Positions 19,575 through 28,122 of a stretch of 64,000 nt of DNA are shown piece by piece (within the stretch, counting starts at the first letter, position 1; each line of letters begins with the position of its first letter). A program made the translations under genes and the position numbers. Source of the DNA: CAVXFB01 sp963760935 (GTDB lineage Bacteria; Planctomycetota; Planctomycetia; Pirellulales; Thermoguttaceae). Location: contig CAVXFB010000006.1 of the NCBI GenBank assembly GCA_963760935.1, positions 62,001 to 126,000 on the forward strand. The letters are read 5' to 3'. The notes beneath the pieces are model-generated. The model was given only the letters and a program-made list of their open reading frames with translations. It did not search any database and was not told where the DNA came from.

Positions 19575-21343
19575 GCTACACACACCCTTTCATCGCTCGG
19601 CGGCCCGATCGAGACGCGGCACGTGCCGGCTGGGCAGTTCCGATCGCGAATGTGCGATTCAAACTCATCGCGGAAGTGCCGCAAGGCACTCAGCACCGGA
19701 TCGGGCGCAACGCCACCGAGCCCGCACAGCGATGCCAGCTTCACGTGCTTTGCCAATCGCTCCAACAACGCCAGGTCGTTGGCCTGACCTTGGCCGCGAC
19801 CGATCCGCGTCAGGATCCGCAGCATTTGTTTCGTGCCCTCTCGGCAGGGCACGCACTTGCCGCACGACTCCTCGACAAAGAAGTGCAATAGAAAACGAGC
19901 CATGTCGACCATGCAGGCTGAATCGTCCAACACAATGATGCCGCCGGTGCCCATGCTGATCGTTTCACCAGGTCGATCTTCCGCAGTGATGCAAAGATTC
20001 AGCGCCGAAGCGGGCAGGCAACCGGCCGATGGTCCGCCGGCCTGGACGGCCTTGAGCGACCTCGGGCCAACCACGCCGCCGCCAATCTGGTTGATCATCT
20101 CATCGAGCGACACGCCCAAGGGCACCTCGACCAGGCCGCGATTTTTCACGGCCCCTTCGAGCGAGAAGACGGTTGTGCCCGGGGCAGTCTTCGTGCCGAT
20201 GGCCGCATACCAATCGGCCCCGCGAGTAAGGATCGGTGCGACGCTAGCCCACGTCTTGACGTTATTGACAACCGTCGGGCGGCCCTCGACGCCGGCCGTC
20301 ACCGGATATGGCGGCCGGATGCGGGGCTCGCCGGCGTGACCTTCGATCGACTCGATCAGCGCCGTTTCTTCGCCACAGACGTACGCCCCGGCTCCGCGCC
20401 GGACCGTGACATGCAGCGACCACCCGGAGCCGAAGATATTTTCGCCCAACAGTCCCCGCTCTTCCGCCTCGGCGATGGCGTGTTGCAGCGTGGAAATTGC
20501 CAGTGGATACTCGCTGCGAACATACAAGAATGCCTCGCGAGCGCCGATGGCGTAGGACCCGATCAGCATCCCTTCGAGAATTGCGTGCGGATCGCCTTCG
20601 AGCACGGTGCGATCCATATAGGACCCGGGAGCGCCTTCGTCGGCGTTGCAGACGACGTACTTCAAGTCGCCGGCGGCCTGGCGGGCGAATCGCCACTTCT
20701 GGCCTGTTGGGAAGGCCGCTCCGCCACGACCCCGAAGCCCCGATTGGATCATCTCATCGATGACTTCCTCCGGCTTCATCTGCGTGATCGCGCGAAGGGC
20801 GCCGCGATAGGCGCCTCGGGCGATGGCTTCGTCCAAGGCCAGCGGATTGATCGAGCCGCAGTTCCGCAGAATGACTTTCTTCTGCCGGCGGTAGAAATCC
20901 AGCGTGGACCACTCGGGCACGCTACTCAAATCCACGGAACCACGAGGATAGCGGTGGATGTCATCCGCACAGAGATGCTCCTCGCTCTCGAAACGCCCTA
21001 GAGCCCACTGCGGCGAAAGATCCCCACCGGCGTACGCTTTGAGTAGTTGACGGGTCTTTTCCGGCGTCATTTCGCCGTAGCTGATTCGCGGCCCGTTGGG
21101 AAGCATCAGGTCCACGAGCGGCTCGCGCGAGCAAAAGCCGATGCAACCGGTGCGGCAAACCATGGCATCGAGTTTAGCCTCGCGCACGGCCTCGATGGCG
21201 GCCGCTTCGACTTCCCGCGCTCCCATCGCAATGCCGCAACTGGCCGAGCCGATGAGGATCTTCAGCCGGTTGGGATAGAGCGTGGCGCGACCGCAGGCTA
21301 CTGCCCGGTTCAAATCGTCCAGGTTTGCGATGGTGCGCGTCAT
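19571..21343 (-). CDS. nuoF: NuoF-like NADH-binding flavoprotein subunit
   Basis: 590 residues. There is an N-terminal thioredoxin-like 2Fe-2S domain (GSASCGIAMGA, CRTGCIGFCSREP), then the FMN/NADH site (GLRGRGGAAFPTGQKW, VVCNADEGAPGSYMDR, GAGAYVCGEETALIESIEGH) and a 4Fe-4S site ESCGKCVPCREGTKQM. It matches the HydB/HoxF-type form of NuoF, which exchanges electrons with NAD(H). Start and stop overlap neighbours by four bases each (ATGA at 21340 and at 19571), so it is translationally coupled to the HdrA-NuoE gene before and the NuoG-HdrA gene after. It is presumably the NADH port of the whole assembly. Confidence 0.9.
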   Translation of the reverse strand: MTRTIANLDDLNRAVACGRATLYPNRLKILIGSASCGIAMGAREVEAAAIEAVREAKLDAMVCRTGCIGFCSREPLVDLMLPNGPRISYGEMTPEKTRQLLKAYAGGDLSPQWALGRFESEEHLCADDIHRYPRGSVDLSSVPEWSTLDFYRRQKKVILRNCGSINPLALDEAIARGAYRGALRAITQMKPEEVIDEMIQSGLRGRGGAAFPTGQKWRFARQAAGDLKYVVCNADEGAPGSYMDRTVLEGDPHAILEGMLIGSYAIGAREAFLYVRSEYPLAISTLQHAIAEAEERGLLGENIFGSGWSLHVTVRRGAGAYVCGEETALIESIEGHAGEPRIRPPYPVTAGVEGRPTVVNNVKTWASVAPILTRGADWYAAIGTKTAPGTTVFSLEGAVKNRGLVEVPLGVSLDEMINQIGGGVVGPRSLKAVQAGGPSAGCLPASALNLCITAEDRPGETISMGTGGIIVLDDSACMVDMARFLLHFFVEESCGKCVPCREGTKQMLRILTRIGRGQGQANDLALLERLAKHVKLASLCGLGGVAPDPVLSALRHFRDEFESHIRDRNCPAGTCRVSIGPPSDERVCVA

Positions 21344-22299
21344 GTGAATTGCTCCAGGATGGCCGGCAGGCGGTCAAGATCGACGCGACCAAAGCTGCGG
21401 CCGTCGACCTTCATTGCCGGCGACAAGCCGCACAGGCCAAGACAACGAACGGTCCGCACGGTGAAGCGGCCGGAAGCGTCGGTCTCGTTCGGACCGGCGC
21501 CAGTTTCCTTTTCGATCCGTTCGACCAGCGCCGCCGACCCGCGGGCGTAGCACGACGTTCCCGTGCAGACCTCGATCACGTGTCGCCCGACCGGCGTGAA
21601 GCGAAACTCATCGTAGAAGCTGGCAACGTGCAATATCTCGGCCAGTTGAACGTTCCAGCGGCACGCCAGATGTTCGAGAACCGGCCGCGGCAAATAGCCG
21701 CACGCACCGTGGATGTCGTGTAGCACCGGCATTAACGCGCCCGGCACGCCGGCGTGTCGGGCGATGATTTCGTCGAGTTTGGCAGCCATTTCCCTGTCGA
21801 GCGGCTGACTGGGCTGAGCCGGTTCGGTCGGCTGCGGAATGTTCCGCACGGGGCAGGCCGTCCAACAGTCGCCGCAGCCGGTGCACTTGCTGGCATCGAC
21901 GCTCCTGGGTCGCTTCCGCACTTCGACCTTGAAGTGGCCGGCTTCGCCTTCGAGCCGCATGACGTCGGCCATCGTCACAACGTCGATATTGTAGTCACGC
22001 ATGCATTCGACCAGCTTCGGCGAAATGATGCATGTGGCACAGTCGCCCGTGGGAAACGTCTTGTCGAGCCGCGCCATGCCGCCGCCGATCGTGGGGCTTT
22101 CTTCCACGAGATACACGCGATAGCCGGCAGCCGAGAGGTCCAACGATGCTTGAATGCCGGCCACGCCGCCACCACAGACCAGAACGGCGCCGCACGGTTG
22201 CGAAGCCGTCTCGTGCCCGTTGCCATTCCCATTGCCATTGTCGCCGCCACTGCTGCCGTTGCCGCTGGGCAAAACCGCCTTTTCAAAGTCCAGGCTCAT
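21340..22299 (-). CDS. HdrA N-terminal FAD/4Fe-4S domain fused to NuoE
   Basis: 319 residues. Residues 1-30 are a Gly/Asn-rich tail. Residues 35-155 are the first Rossmann/FAD domain of HdrA: VLVCGGGVAGIQASLDLSAA, VYLVEESPTIGGGMARLDKT, CATCIISPKLVE and the 4Fe-4S motif CTGCGDCWTACPV, where HdrA similarity stops. Residues 165-319 are NuoE: HAGVPGALMPVLHDIHGACG, LAEILHVASFYDEF, CTGTSCYARG and CLGLCGLSPAMK, the 2Fe-2S ligands. The two parts share one frame with no break, so the fusion is real at sequence level. It supplies exactly the HdrA segment missing from the gene at 16249-19574. It overlaps HdrB by ATGA at 22296. Confidence 0.88.
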   Translation of the reverse strand: MSLDFEKAVLPSGNGSSGGDNGNGNGNGHETASQPCGAVLVCGGGVAGIQASLDLSAAGYRVYLVEESPTIGGGMARLDKTFPTGDCATCIISPKLVECMRDYNIDVVTMADVMRLEGEAGHFKVEVRKRPRSVDASKCTGCGDCWTACPVRNIPQPTEPAQPSQPLDREMAAKLDEIIARHAGVPGALMPVLHDIHGACGYLPRPVLEHLACRWNVQLAEILHVASFYDEFRFTPVGRHVIEVCTGTSCYARGSAALVERIEKETGAGPNETDASGRFTVRTVRCLGLCGLSPAMKVDGRSFGRVDLDRLPAILEQFT

Positions 22300-23222
22300 C
22301 GGTGTCCTCCCGCGCTGGCATTTGCCAAGCCCTCACCTCCGGCCTCGGTTGCCGCGAGTGCGGGGATGTCTTGCAGCAACCTGTCGAAACTGTTCGAGAG
22401 GGCCTTTAGCCCGAGGGCCTCGGGCGAGATGCCCAGGGCCAAGCCGAGCAACTGTGTGATGTAAAGAACGGGCGTTTTCGGCAGATCGCCATGAGCTTTT
22501 CGAGCATCCGCCTGGCGCAGATCGAGATTCACCTGACACAACGGACAGGCCACAGTGATGCAATTCGCGCCGGCCTCCCTCGCCATATCGACCAGGCGAT
22601 AGCTCAGCCGGTTGACGACTCCACTTTGGATCATCGAAAGGCTCGCGCCGCAGCATTCCGTCTTCAGCGGCCACTCGATCGGCTCGGCGCCGATGGCAGC
22701 CATCAAATTGTCCATCGACGTGGGGTGTTCGGCATTGTCGAAGGCGACCACTTCCGGCGGGCGCATCAACAGGCATCCGTAATAGCAGGCGATTCGCAGA
22801 CCTGCCAGCGGCCGTACGACAGCGGCCCGGATAGCGTCCAACCCAAGGTGATTCACCAGCACGTCGAGCACGTGGTGGACCTCCACGCTGCCGTCATAGG
22901 GCTCGTCGGTGAGTCGCTCGGCACGCTCTCGCTCCAGCGGATTATGGCGAACTTTGTAGTTCGCGCTCCGCAGCCGGGCATAGCACGAGGCGCACGCGGC
23001 CAGCACGGGGTAACCCATGGCCTGGGCCCGCTGCAAATTGAACACCGGCAGTGCCAAGGCCAGCGAGCCGCTAGTGCTGTGGGCTGGCGTCGAGCCGCAG
23101 CAGACCCAGCCAGGTATCTCTTCCAACTCGATACCCAGCGCGGCGAACACGGCTCGGGTGGAGCGGTCGAAGTCCCAGGCGGTCGATTCAAGACTGCAAC
23201 CGGGGAAGAAGGCGTATTTCAT
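22296..23222 (-). CDS. hdrB: HdrB-like CCG-domain subunit
   Basis: 308 residues with two CCG domains that hold the unusual non-cubane 4Fe-4S clusters of heterodisulfide reductase HdrB: FFPGCSLESTAWDFDR, GWVCCGST and CASCYARL in the first, and CYYGCLLMRPPEV, TECCGASLSMIQSG and CPLCQVNLDL in the second. In methanogens HdrB reduces CoM-S-S-CoB; planctomycetes are not known to make these thiols, so the physiological disulfide or other acceptor is unknown. Both ends overlap neighbours by four bases. Confidence 0.88.
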   Translation of the reverse strand: MKYAFFPGCSLESTAWDFDRSTRAVFAALGIELEEIPGWVCCGSTPAHSTSGSLALALPVFNLQRAQAMGYPVLAACASCYARLRSANYKVRHNPLERERAERLTDEPYDGSVEVHHVLDVLVNHLGLDAIRAAVVRPLAGLRIACYYGCLLMRPPEVVAFDNAEHPTSMDNLMAAIGAEPIEWPLKTECCGASLSMIQSGVVNRLSYRLVDMAREAGANCITVACPLCQVNLDLRQADARKAHGDLPKTPVLYITQLLGLALGISPEALGLKALSNSFDRLLQDIPALAATEAGGEGLANASAGGHR

Positions 23223-23875
23223 GACTTTCCGTCCTCCTTGTCAGCCCGGCGAAAAATCTCGCGGATCGCCTTCACGTTGCTGCTGCGTCGCGGCAACATG
23301 GAGAGCTTGCCCTTGGCCAGCATTTGCGGCACCTTGCCGACGTCGGAGAGCAGGTCGAGCGAGCGAAGTTTGTAGGCGGCCATCATGCCGGCCTCGAAGA
23401 CACGGCCGTGATGGCGCACACTGCTGAGAAAGCTGCGATTGAACTCCTTGCCGCGACGGTCGGGCACGGCCGCCTTGCGCTCGACGGCCATCATTCGCAG
23501 CGCGTCCATCACGGCCGCGATGTCGATGCCCATCGGACAACGCGTGGTGCAGGCCTCGCACGAGGCACACATCCAAATTGCGCGCGACTCGAGCACATCG
23601 GCCTCGGCGCCCAAATGCACCAACCGCATCACCTGGCTTGGCAGCAAGTCCATATCGGGGCCGATGGGGCAACCAGTCGTGCACTTGTGGCACTGGAAGC
23701 ACGCACTGACGGCCGTGCCGCTACGGCGCTCGACTTCGTTGGCCAGAGCCGTGCCATTCCACGGGAGCCCCGTCTGTTTAGCGGTCGACGGTCCGTCGAC
23801 CCCAGCCGAGCGACTAGCCGCCGTTCCGGCGGCTGCTAAACGAGAGGCGTCGTCTTCTCGGCGATCCAACATCAT
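23219..23875 (-). CDS. hdrC: HdrC-like ferredoxin subunit
   Basis: 218 residues with two CxxCxxCxxxC motifs, CFQCHKCTTGCP (about residues 59-70) and CASCEACTTRCP (about 103-114), that bind two 4Fe-4S clusters and pass electrons from HdrA to HdrB. The HdrC core starts near residue 45. The preceding stretch (about residues 11-35, Ala/Ser/Thr-rich) is encoded by DNA containing GTCGACGGACCGTCGACC and GCTAAAC, resembling the interspersed hairpin repeats at 2267 and 43362, so a repeat seems to have been absorbed into the coding frame. The start overlaps the stop of the amidotransferase gene. Confidence 0.85.
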   Translation of the reverse strand: MMLDRREDDASRLAAAGTAASRSAGVDGPSTAKQTGLPWNGTALANEVERRSGTAVSACFQCHKCTTGCPIGPDMDLLPSQVMRLVHLGAEADVLESRAIWMCASCEACTTRCPMGIDIAAVMDALRMMAVERKAAVPDRRGKEFNRSFLSSVRHHGRVFEAGMMAAYKLRSLDLLSDVGKVPQMLAKGKLSMLPRRSSNVKAIREIFRRADKEDGKS

Positions 23876-26502
23876 TCACCCATCCCTTCGAGTTCGGCCT
23901 CGATCTCGGCGTCTTTCCGTGGCATGACTTTGCGATACACCTCGGGCGGTGTTTGCAAAACGCCGTCGACAGTCAACAGATCCTGCTGGATTCGAATGCC
24001 GAATAGCCGCTGGTTCTCTTCGAGGTACGGCAGCATCAACTTCCAGTCGGCCGCACTCAACGTTCGATATGCGCCGCCGTTGAGCTGCTCATCGACAAGC
24101 GTGCGGTGCGGGTCGCGGATGTAAATCGCGCCGCCCGACGCCAGCGAAAGCAAATTGCTGCCAGGATAGGGCTGCTCCAACGGGACGAGCTTTCCGCTGA
24201 GGTCATATCGCATGCCGTTGACGATGGCGAACCCGCCGCCGGTGCGCGGATCGCCGGCCATGAACGACTCGGCCAGGAAGTCCAAGGCCGTACCATTGAT
24301 CACGACGCGCGGGCTGCCCACGGCGTTGATCATAGGCCGGCCGGCGGCGTTGCCCAGCACATAGACTGTGCCGCCCTTCGCGCCGTAAAGAAACGTCTGG
24401 CCGACGTCGCCGTAGACGACCAGCTTGCCGCGCTTGGCAATCTGGCACAGTTGATCCTGGGCACTGCAATGCACGTAGATTTCCAGACCGTCGATGCCCG
24501 AGGCCAGATAGTCGCCGGGATTGTCGTAGCAATCGATTCGCAGGCCGTCGGTTCGCGGGCCGAATCCGACGCCGTGGAAACGCGTACCCCGGCTGTTGTA
24601 ATGGATGATGTGCCGCCAGCCGAGGTGGAAGGCCTTCACCGATAGGGTTGCGTCACAAGCCGGTCCTTCCGGCTGGAAGCCGCGGGCGTCGATAAGCAGT
24701 GTGGACTCGTCCGCTTGCGGTCCGCGCAACTGATCGCGGCTCTTCCAGTTGATCCGTCGATGCGTGCTGCTGCCCGCGTCGCCCAGTAGCGGCTGATGCC
24801 CGAAGATTTGTTCCAGCCCGCTGCGCAGGATCGTTAGCACGGAACTGCGCTTCTTGCTGCCGGTAACGTAACGGCGGTCGATGGCCAGCGTAAAGGCCTC
24901 GATGCCCAGCGCCGGGGCCTGCTCTGCGGTTCTCGCGGCGATGTGATCCGCCATACAGCGAAGTTCGTCGTAGGTCAAATCTTCCATGCGGTCGCAAAGA
25001 CATTGGAAGAGTTCCCGCGCGTCGCCCGCAGCAATCGCCCGATCAATTTCTGCCACCTGACGATCGATGCCCTCGGGCCGTGTCGCCGGAATAGAGAGAT
25101 TGCAGTGCGTTTGGCCGGGCAAGGTGCTCAACGGGGCGCCAAACTTGTTTGTGACGCGAAGATCATGATGCACATTGCTCGGGCTCGGGCTGACGGTCAA
25201 CAGGAACGTCCCGCCATCGGTGCTGCTGCCGCCGCGCGCGTTCCAGTACGTGTCGGCCACCGGTGTGAATCGCGGATCTTCAGAAGCCAAACTGGCCAGC
25301 GTGGCATCGATGGCCTGCTTCTCGGAGCAGATCAACCCGATCGAGACTTCGCCTTCCTGAAGTGCGAACACCTGCGGTCGCAACATGGCCGTGTCAGTGA
25401 TGCCCATCAGTTGAAACGATTTCGATTCCGTCAGACTGCGGGCAATGATGAAGAACCAAGGGCCATCGGGCGAGGCATGCACGTGGGCGGCCTGAATCTG
25501 CCGGTAAATCCGCTGCTTCTCAGCCGGCAGCCGGTCGAAGTCCAGTTCCGTCGTCGGCGCCAAGGCCTCGACGATATACTCGACCGGATATCCGTACACG
25601 CGATTCCACAGATCGAACAGCAGCACCGAAACTTCGGTGTCGGTCAAAAACTGCGGGAAGATGTTTCGCTCGGCAAGATATTCGGAGACCGAGTGGTAGT
25701 TGGCAAAATCGCCGTTATGCACCAGGGCCTCGTTGAGGCCGATGAACGGATGCGCCCCGCCGGGATGCCATACGCGTCCCTTGGTCGGATAGCGCTGGTG
25801 GGCGATCCAGACGTGGGCTCGCGTGTCGGGCATGCGATAGTACTGCACGGCCGCTTCGGCGAAGCCGACGATCTTCAGAATAATTAGGTTCCGCGCGTGC
25901 GACATCACAAAGGCCCGCTTGTCGCCCAGCGAAGCGTAGAACTGCGTGTTCAGCCGCAGGGAGTTCTGAAAGACGAACTCATCTTCCACGGCACGCTCGG
26001 AAAGTTTGGAGAGCCCTTTCTCGTCGGCAAAACGAGCCAGCACGTCGGGCTTGACGCGGACGAAGTATCGGGCCACATCGGGCGGGCGAACCTCCAGAAG
26101 CTCCACGTCGCGGTAGTCGTCGACGGTCGCCACCATGCCCCCTTGATCGATGCTGAAGTAGGGCTCGATGAACGTCTTCTCGACTTCGCTCCGCGCCGCC
26201 GGGTCTAAGAGCGCAACCTGGAGAATGTAGTCGTCGTCCAACACCTTGCGCGAAACGCCCATCTCCTCGGGCACGAGCCCGCAGGCCGCGATACCGCCAC
26301 CCTTGCCATTGCCGCGATTGCGCATCTGGATCGACGGCTCGTAGATATGCTTGCCGCCGACCGGAATCGTGCAGGCAAAGCCGGTCACGCCGCAGCCGCC
26401 TTCGGCCTCGGGCGATTGACGAAACCACTGGCCCGTCGGGCGCAGCGCGGCCCTCGATCGCAAAATGGCTTCGGCTCGTTCAATGCTCTGGTTCATCGGC
26501 AT
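23872..26502 (-). CDS. gltB: Glutamate synthase glutaminase domain plus GXGXG domain (GltB1/GltB3-type)
   Basis: About 876 residues from the ATG at 26502 (a second ATG lies two codons on). Residues about 36-370 are a class II glutamine amidotransferase: nucleophile Cys in GGCGVTGFACTIPVGG, WIAHQRYPTKGRVWHPGG and ALVHNGDFANYHSV. That Cys is about 37 residues in, so propeptide removal would be needed. After a linker, residues about 600-800 form the GXGXG beta-helix of glutamate synthase (VVYGDVGQTFLYGAKGGTVY, GNAAGRPMINAVGSPR). The FMN/3Fe-4S domain is absent and is supplied by the neighbouring gene, so this is a split, archaeal-type organisation. No good ribosome-binding site is visible. Confidence 0.85.
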   Translation of the reverse strand: MPMNQSIERAEAILRSRAALRPTGQWFRQSPEAEGGCGVTGFACTIPVGGKHIYEPSIQMRNRGNGKGGGIAACGLVPEEMGVSRKVLDDDYILQVALLDPAARSEVEKTFIEPYFSIDQGGMVATVDDYRDVELLEVRPPDVARYFVRVKPDVLARFADEKGLSKLSERAVEDEFVFQNSLRLNTQFYASLGDKRAFVMSHARNLIILKIVGFAEAAVQYYRMPDTRAHVWIAHQRYPTKGRVWHPGGAHPFIGLNEALVHNGDFANYHSVSEYLAERNIFPQFLTDTEVSVLLFDLWNRVYGYPVEYIVEALAPTTELDFDRLPAEKQRIYRQIQAAHVHASPDGPWFFIIARSLTESKSFQLMGITDTAMLRPQVFALQEGEVSIGLICSEKQAIDATLASLASEDPRFTPVADTYWNARGGSSTDGGTFLLTVSPSPSNVHHDLRVTNKFGAPLSTLPGQTHCNLSIPATRPEGIDRQVAEIDRAIAAGDARELFQCLCDRMEDLTYDELRCMADHIAARTAEQAPALGIEAFTLAIDRRYVTGSKKRSSVLTILRSGLEQIFGHQPLLGDAGSSTHRRINWKSRDQLRGPQADESTLLIDARGFQPEGPACDATLSVKAFHLGWRHIIHYNSRGTRFHGVGFGPRTDGLRIDCYDNPGDYLASGIDGLEIYVHCSAQDQLCQIAKRGKLVVYGDVGQTFLYGAKGGTVYVLGNAAGRPMINAVGSPRVVINGTALDFLAESFMAGDPRTGGGFAIVNGMRYDLSGKLVPLEQPYPGSNLLSLASGGAIYIRDPHRTLVDEQLNGGAYRTLSAADWKLMLPYLEENQRLFGIRIQQDLLTVDGVLQTPPEVYRKVMPRKDAEIEAELEGMGE

Positions 26503-26512
26503 GGTAAATGCA

Positions 26513-26564
26513 GGGTGCGTGCAACGCACCTTAACCAACAATTGTGGTGCGTTTCACGCACCCT
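26513..26564. repeat. Short palindromes between two glutamate synthase genes
   Basis: GGGTGCGTGCAACGCACC (26513-26530) and GGTGCGTTTCACGCACCCT (26546-26564) are each palindromic and also resemble each other. They fill the 60-base gap in an otherwise overlapping operon and could make a processing or attenuation site in the mRNA. Confidence 0.6.
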
Positions 26565-28122
26565 ACGGTTTGCCTTCGTAATCGAGGTGAGTCAATAGAT
26601 CGGTTCGGCCCCGGAGGGCCGCGACGGAGTCGAGGCCGAGGTCATACAAAATGTCCAGTAGTATTTCGCGCCAGGCGGTATACAGATTAATGATCCGCTG
26701 CGTGCACCATTCGACAGTGACCATCTCCAACAACTCGGGGTCGGTGGTGGCGATGCCGCGGGCGCAACCGCGGCCGCTTTCGCAGCAGCCGCAGCGGATG
26801 CAGCCGACGGCCATCAACTCGGCGGTGCCGATCACCACTCCGTCGGCGCCCAGCGCAATCGCCTTGGCCATGTCGTAGGGCGTGCGAACGCCGCCGCTGG
26901 CAATCACCGTGATTTGCTCGCGAATGCCCTCGTCAACCAAGAACTGGTGCACGCGGTTAATCGCGTACTCGATCGGCATTGCGATGTTCTTCTTGGCGAT
27001 GTTCGGCGCCGCGCCCGTGCCGCCATAACTGCCGTCGAGGTGTACGATGTGGCCTCCGGCGTAGTAGACACCCACGGCCACCATATCGACGTCGCTGGGC
27101 GTCGAAACTTTGGCCGAAAGTAAGGCCCGGGGGTTCACGTGGGCGATCCAATCGAGGTGTTTCTTGTGGTCCTCGACCGAATAGACGCTATGAAACGGGA
27201 ACGGCGAAAACAGCGAGGTGCCCACGACGGCTTCGCGCAGAGCCGCAACGCTCGGGGTGTTCTTGTCGCCGAGCAAATGACCGCCGAGACCGGGCTTGGC
27301 TCCCTGGGCATACTTGAATTCGACGATCCGCGCCCGCTGGATGGTCTCCTCGCGCACGCCGAACAGGCCCGTGGCCACTTGCGTGATGACGTGGTCGGCA
27401 TACGGAATGAAGCGATCGGGATAGCCGCCTTCGCCCGTGCAGGTGAAGCCATGGAAGGCCTTGGCTGCCCGGGCTTTGCCCAGCAGCACTCGAATGTTGG
27501 TCGAGCCGAACGACATGCCGCCGCCATACCAGGGCACGTCGATTGTCACCTTTGGCCGCGAATCATTGCGGCGATTGAGGACCAACTGCGTGGAAATGTC
27601 TTCGCGCCGCAGGTCCGACGGCCGGTTGGCGGGTGGACGCAAGCGAAGCCGATCAAATCCGCCGCCGGAGCCGCCGGTCTGGCTTTCCAGATGCGCGGAC
27701 GGCCGCTGGCCCGTTTCGGCCATCTGCCAATTGGCCACGATTAAATCGGGCGTCCAGCGGCAATCGCCCAGGGTGGCAAATGACGGATTCTCGGAAAGCG
27801 ACAGCGCCTGCTCTGGGCAGGCCGCGACACAATAGTGGTCGGTCTTCTCGCACGCCGGACCGATGCAGCGATAGTCCAGAGGCCGGATGATCGACCGATA
27901 GCCGGATGGACGGCGATGGACGCCCTCGGGACAAAGCTCCACGCAGCGGCCGCACTCAGCACACGCCGACGACCGGCGAATGCTGTACTTGCCGATTTCG
28001 TTGCGGTAGCGCGGTGGGGCAAGCCGCACTTCCCGCACGACCTCGGCGTAGTCGGGCCGCGTCAGAAACTCGTCTGCCACGGGCTGACCGAGGGCCGGAT
28101 TGTCCTGCAATGGAACGCTCAT
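26563..28122 (-). CDS. Glutamate synthase FMN-binding subunit with N-terminal ferredoxin domain (GltB2-type)
   Basis: 519 residues from the ATG at 28122, which overlaps the preceding stop as ATGA. The N-terminal part has Fe-S sites (CAECGRCVELCPEGV, CVAACPEQALSLSE). The central TIM barrel has the FMN/2-iminoglutarate signature: VPWYGGGMSFGSTNIRVLLG, KPGLGGHLLGDK, HLDGSYGGTGAAPN and ASGGVRTPYDMAKAIALGAD. A 3Fe-4S motif follows (CIRCGCCESGRGCARGIATT). This is the catalytic half of glutamate synthase, moving ammonia from glutamine onto 2-oxoglutarate. Its electron donor is not the usual GltD; the operon context suggests NuoF/HdrA as donor (inference). Confidence 0.87.
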   Translation of the reverse strand: MSVPLQDNPALGQPVADEFLTRPDYAEVVREVRLAPPRYRNEIGKYSIRRSSACAECGRCVELCPEGVHRRPSGYRSIIRPLDYRCIGPACEKTDHYCVAACPEQALSLSENPSFATLGDCRWTPDLIVANWQMAETGQRPSAHLESQTGGSGGGFDRLRLRPPANRPSDLRREDISTQLVLNRRNDSRPKVTIDVPWYGGGMSFGSTNIRVLLGKARAAKAFHGFTCTGEGGYPDRFIPYADHVITQVATGLFGVREETIQRARIVEFKYAQGAKPGLGGHLLGDKNTPSVAALREAVVGTSLFSPFPFHSVYSVEDHKKHLDWIAHVNPRALLSAKVSTPSDVDMVAVGVYYAGGHIVHLDGSYGGTGAAPNIAKKNIAMPIEYAINRVHQFLVDEGIREQITVIASGGVRTPYDMAKAIALGADGVVIGTAELMAVGCIRCGCCESGRGCARGIATTDPELLEMVTVEWCTQRIINLYTAWREILLDILYDLGLDSVAALRGRTDLLTHLDYEGKP

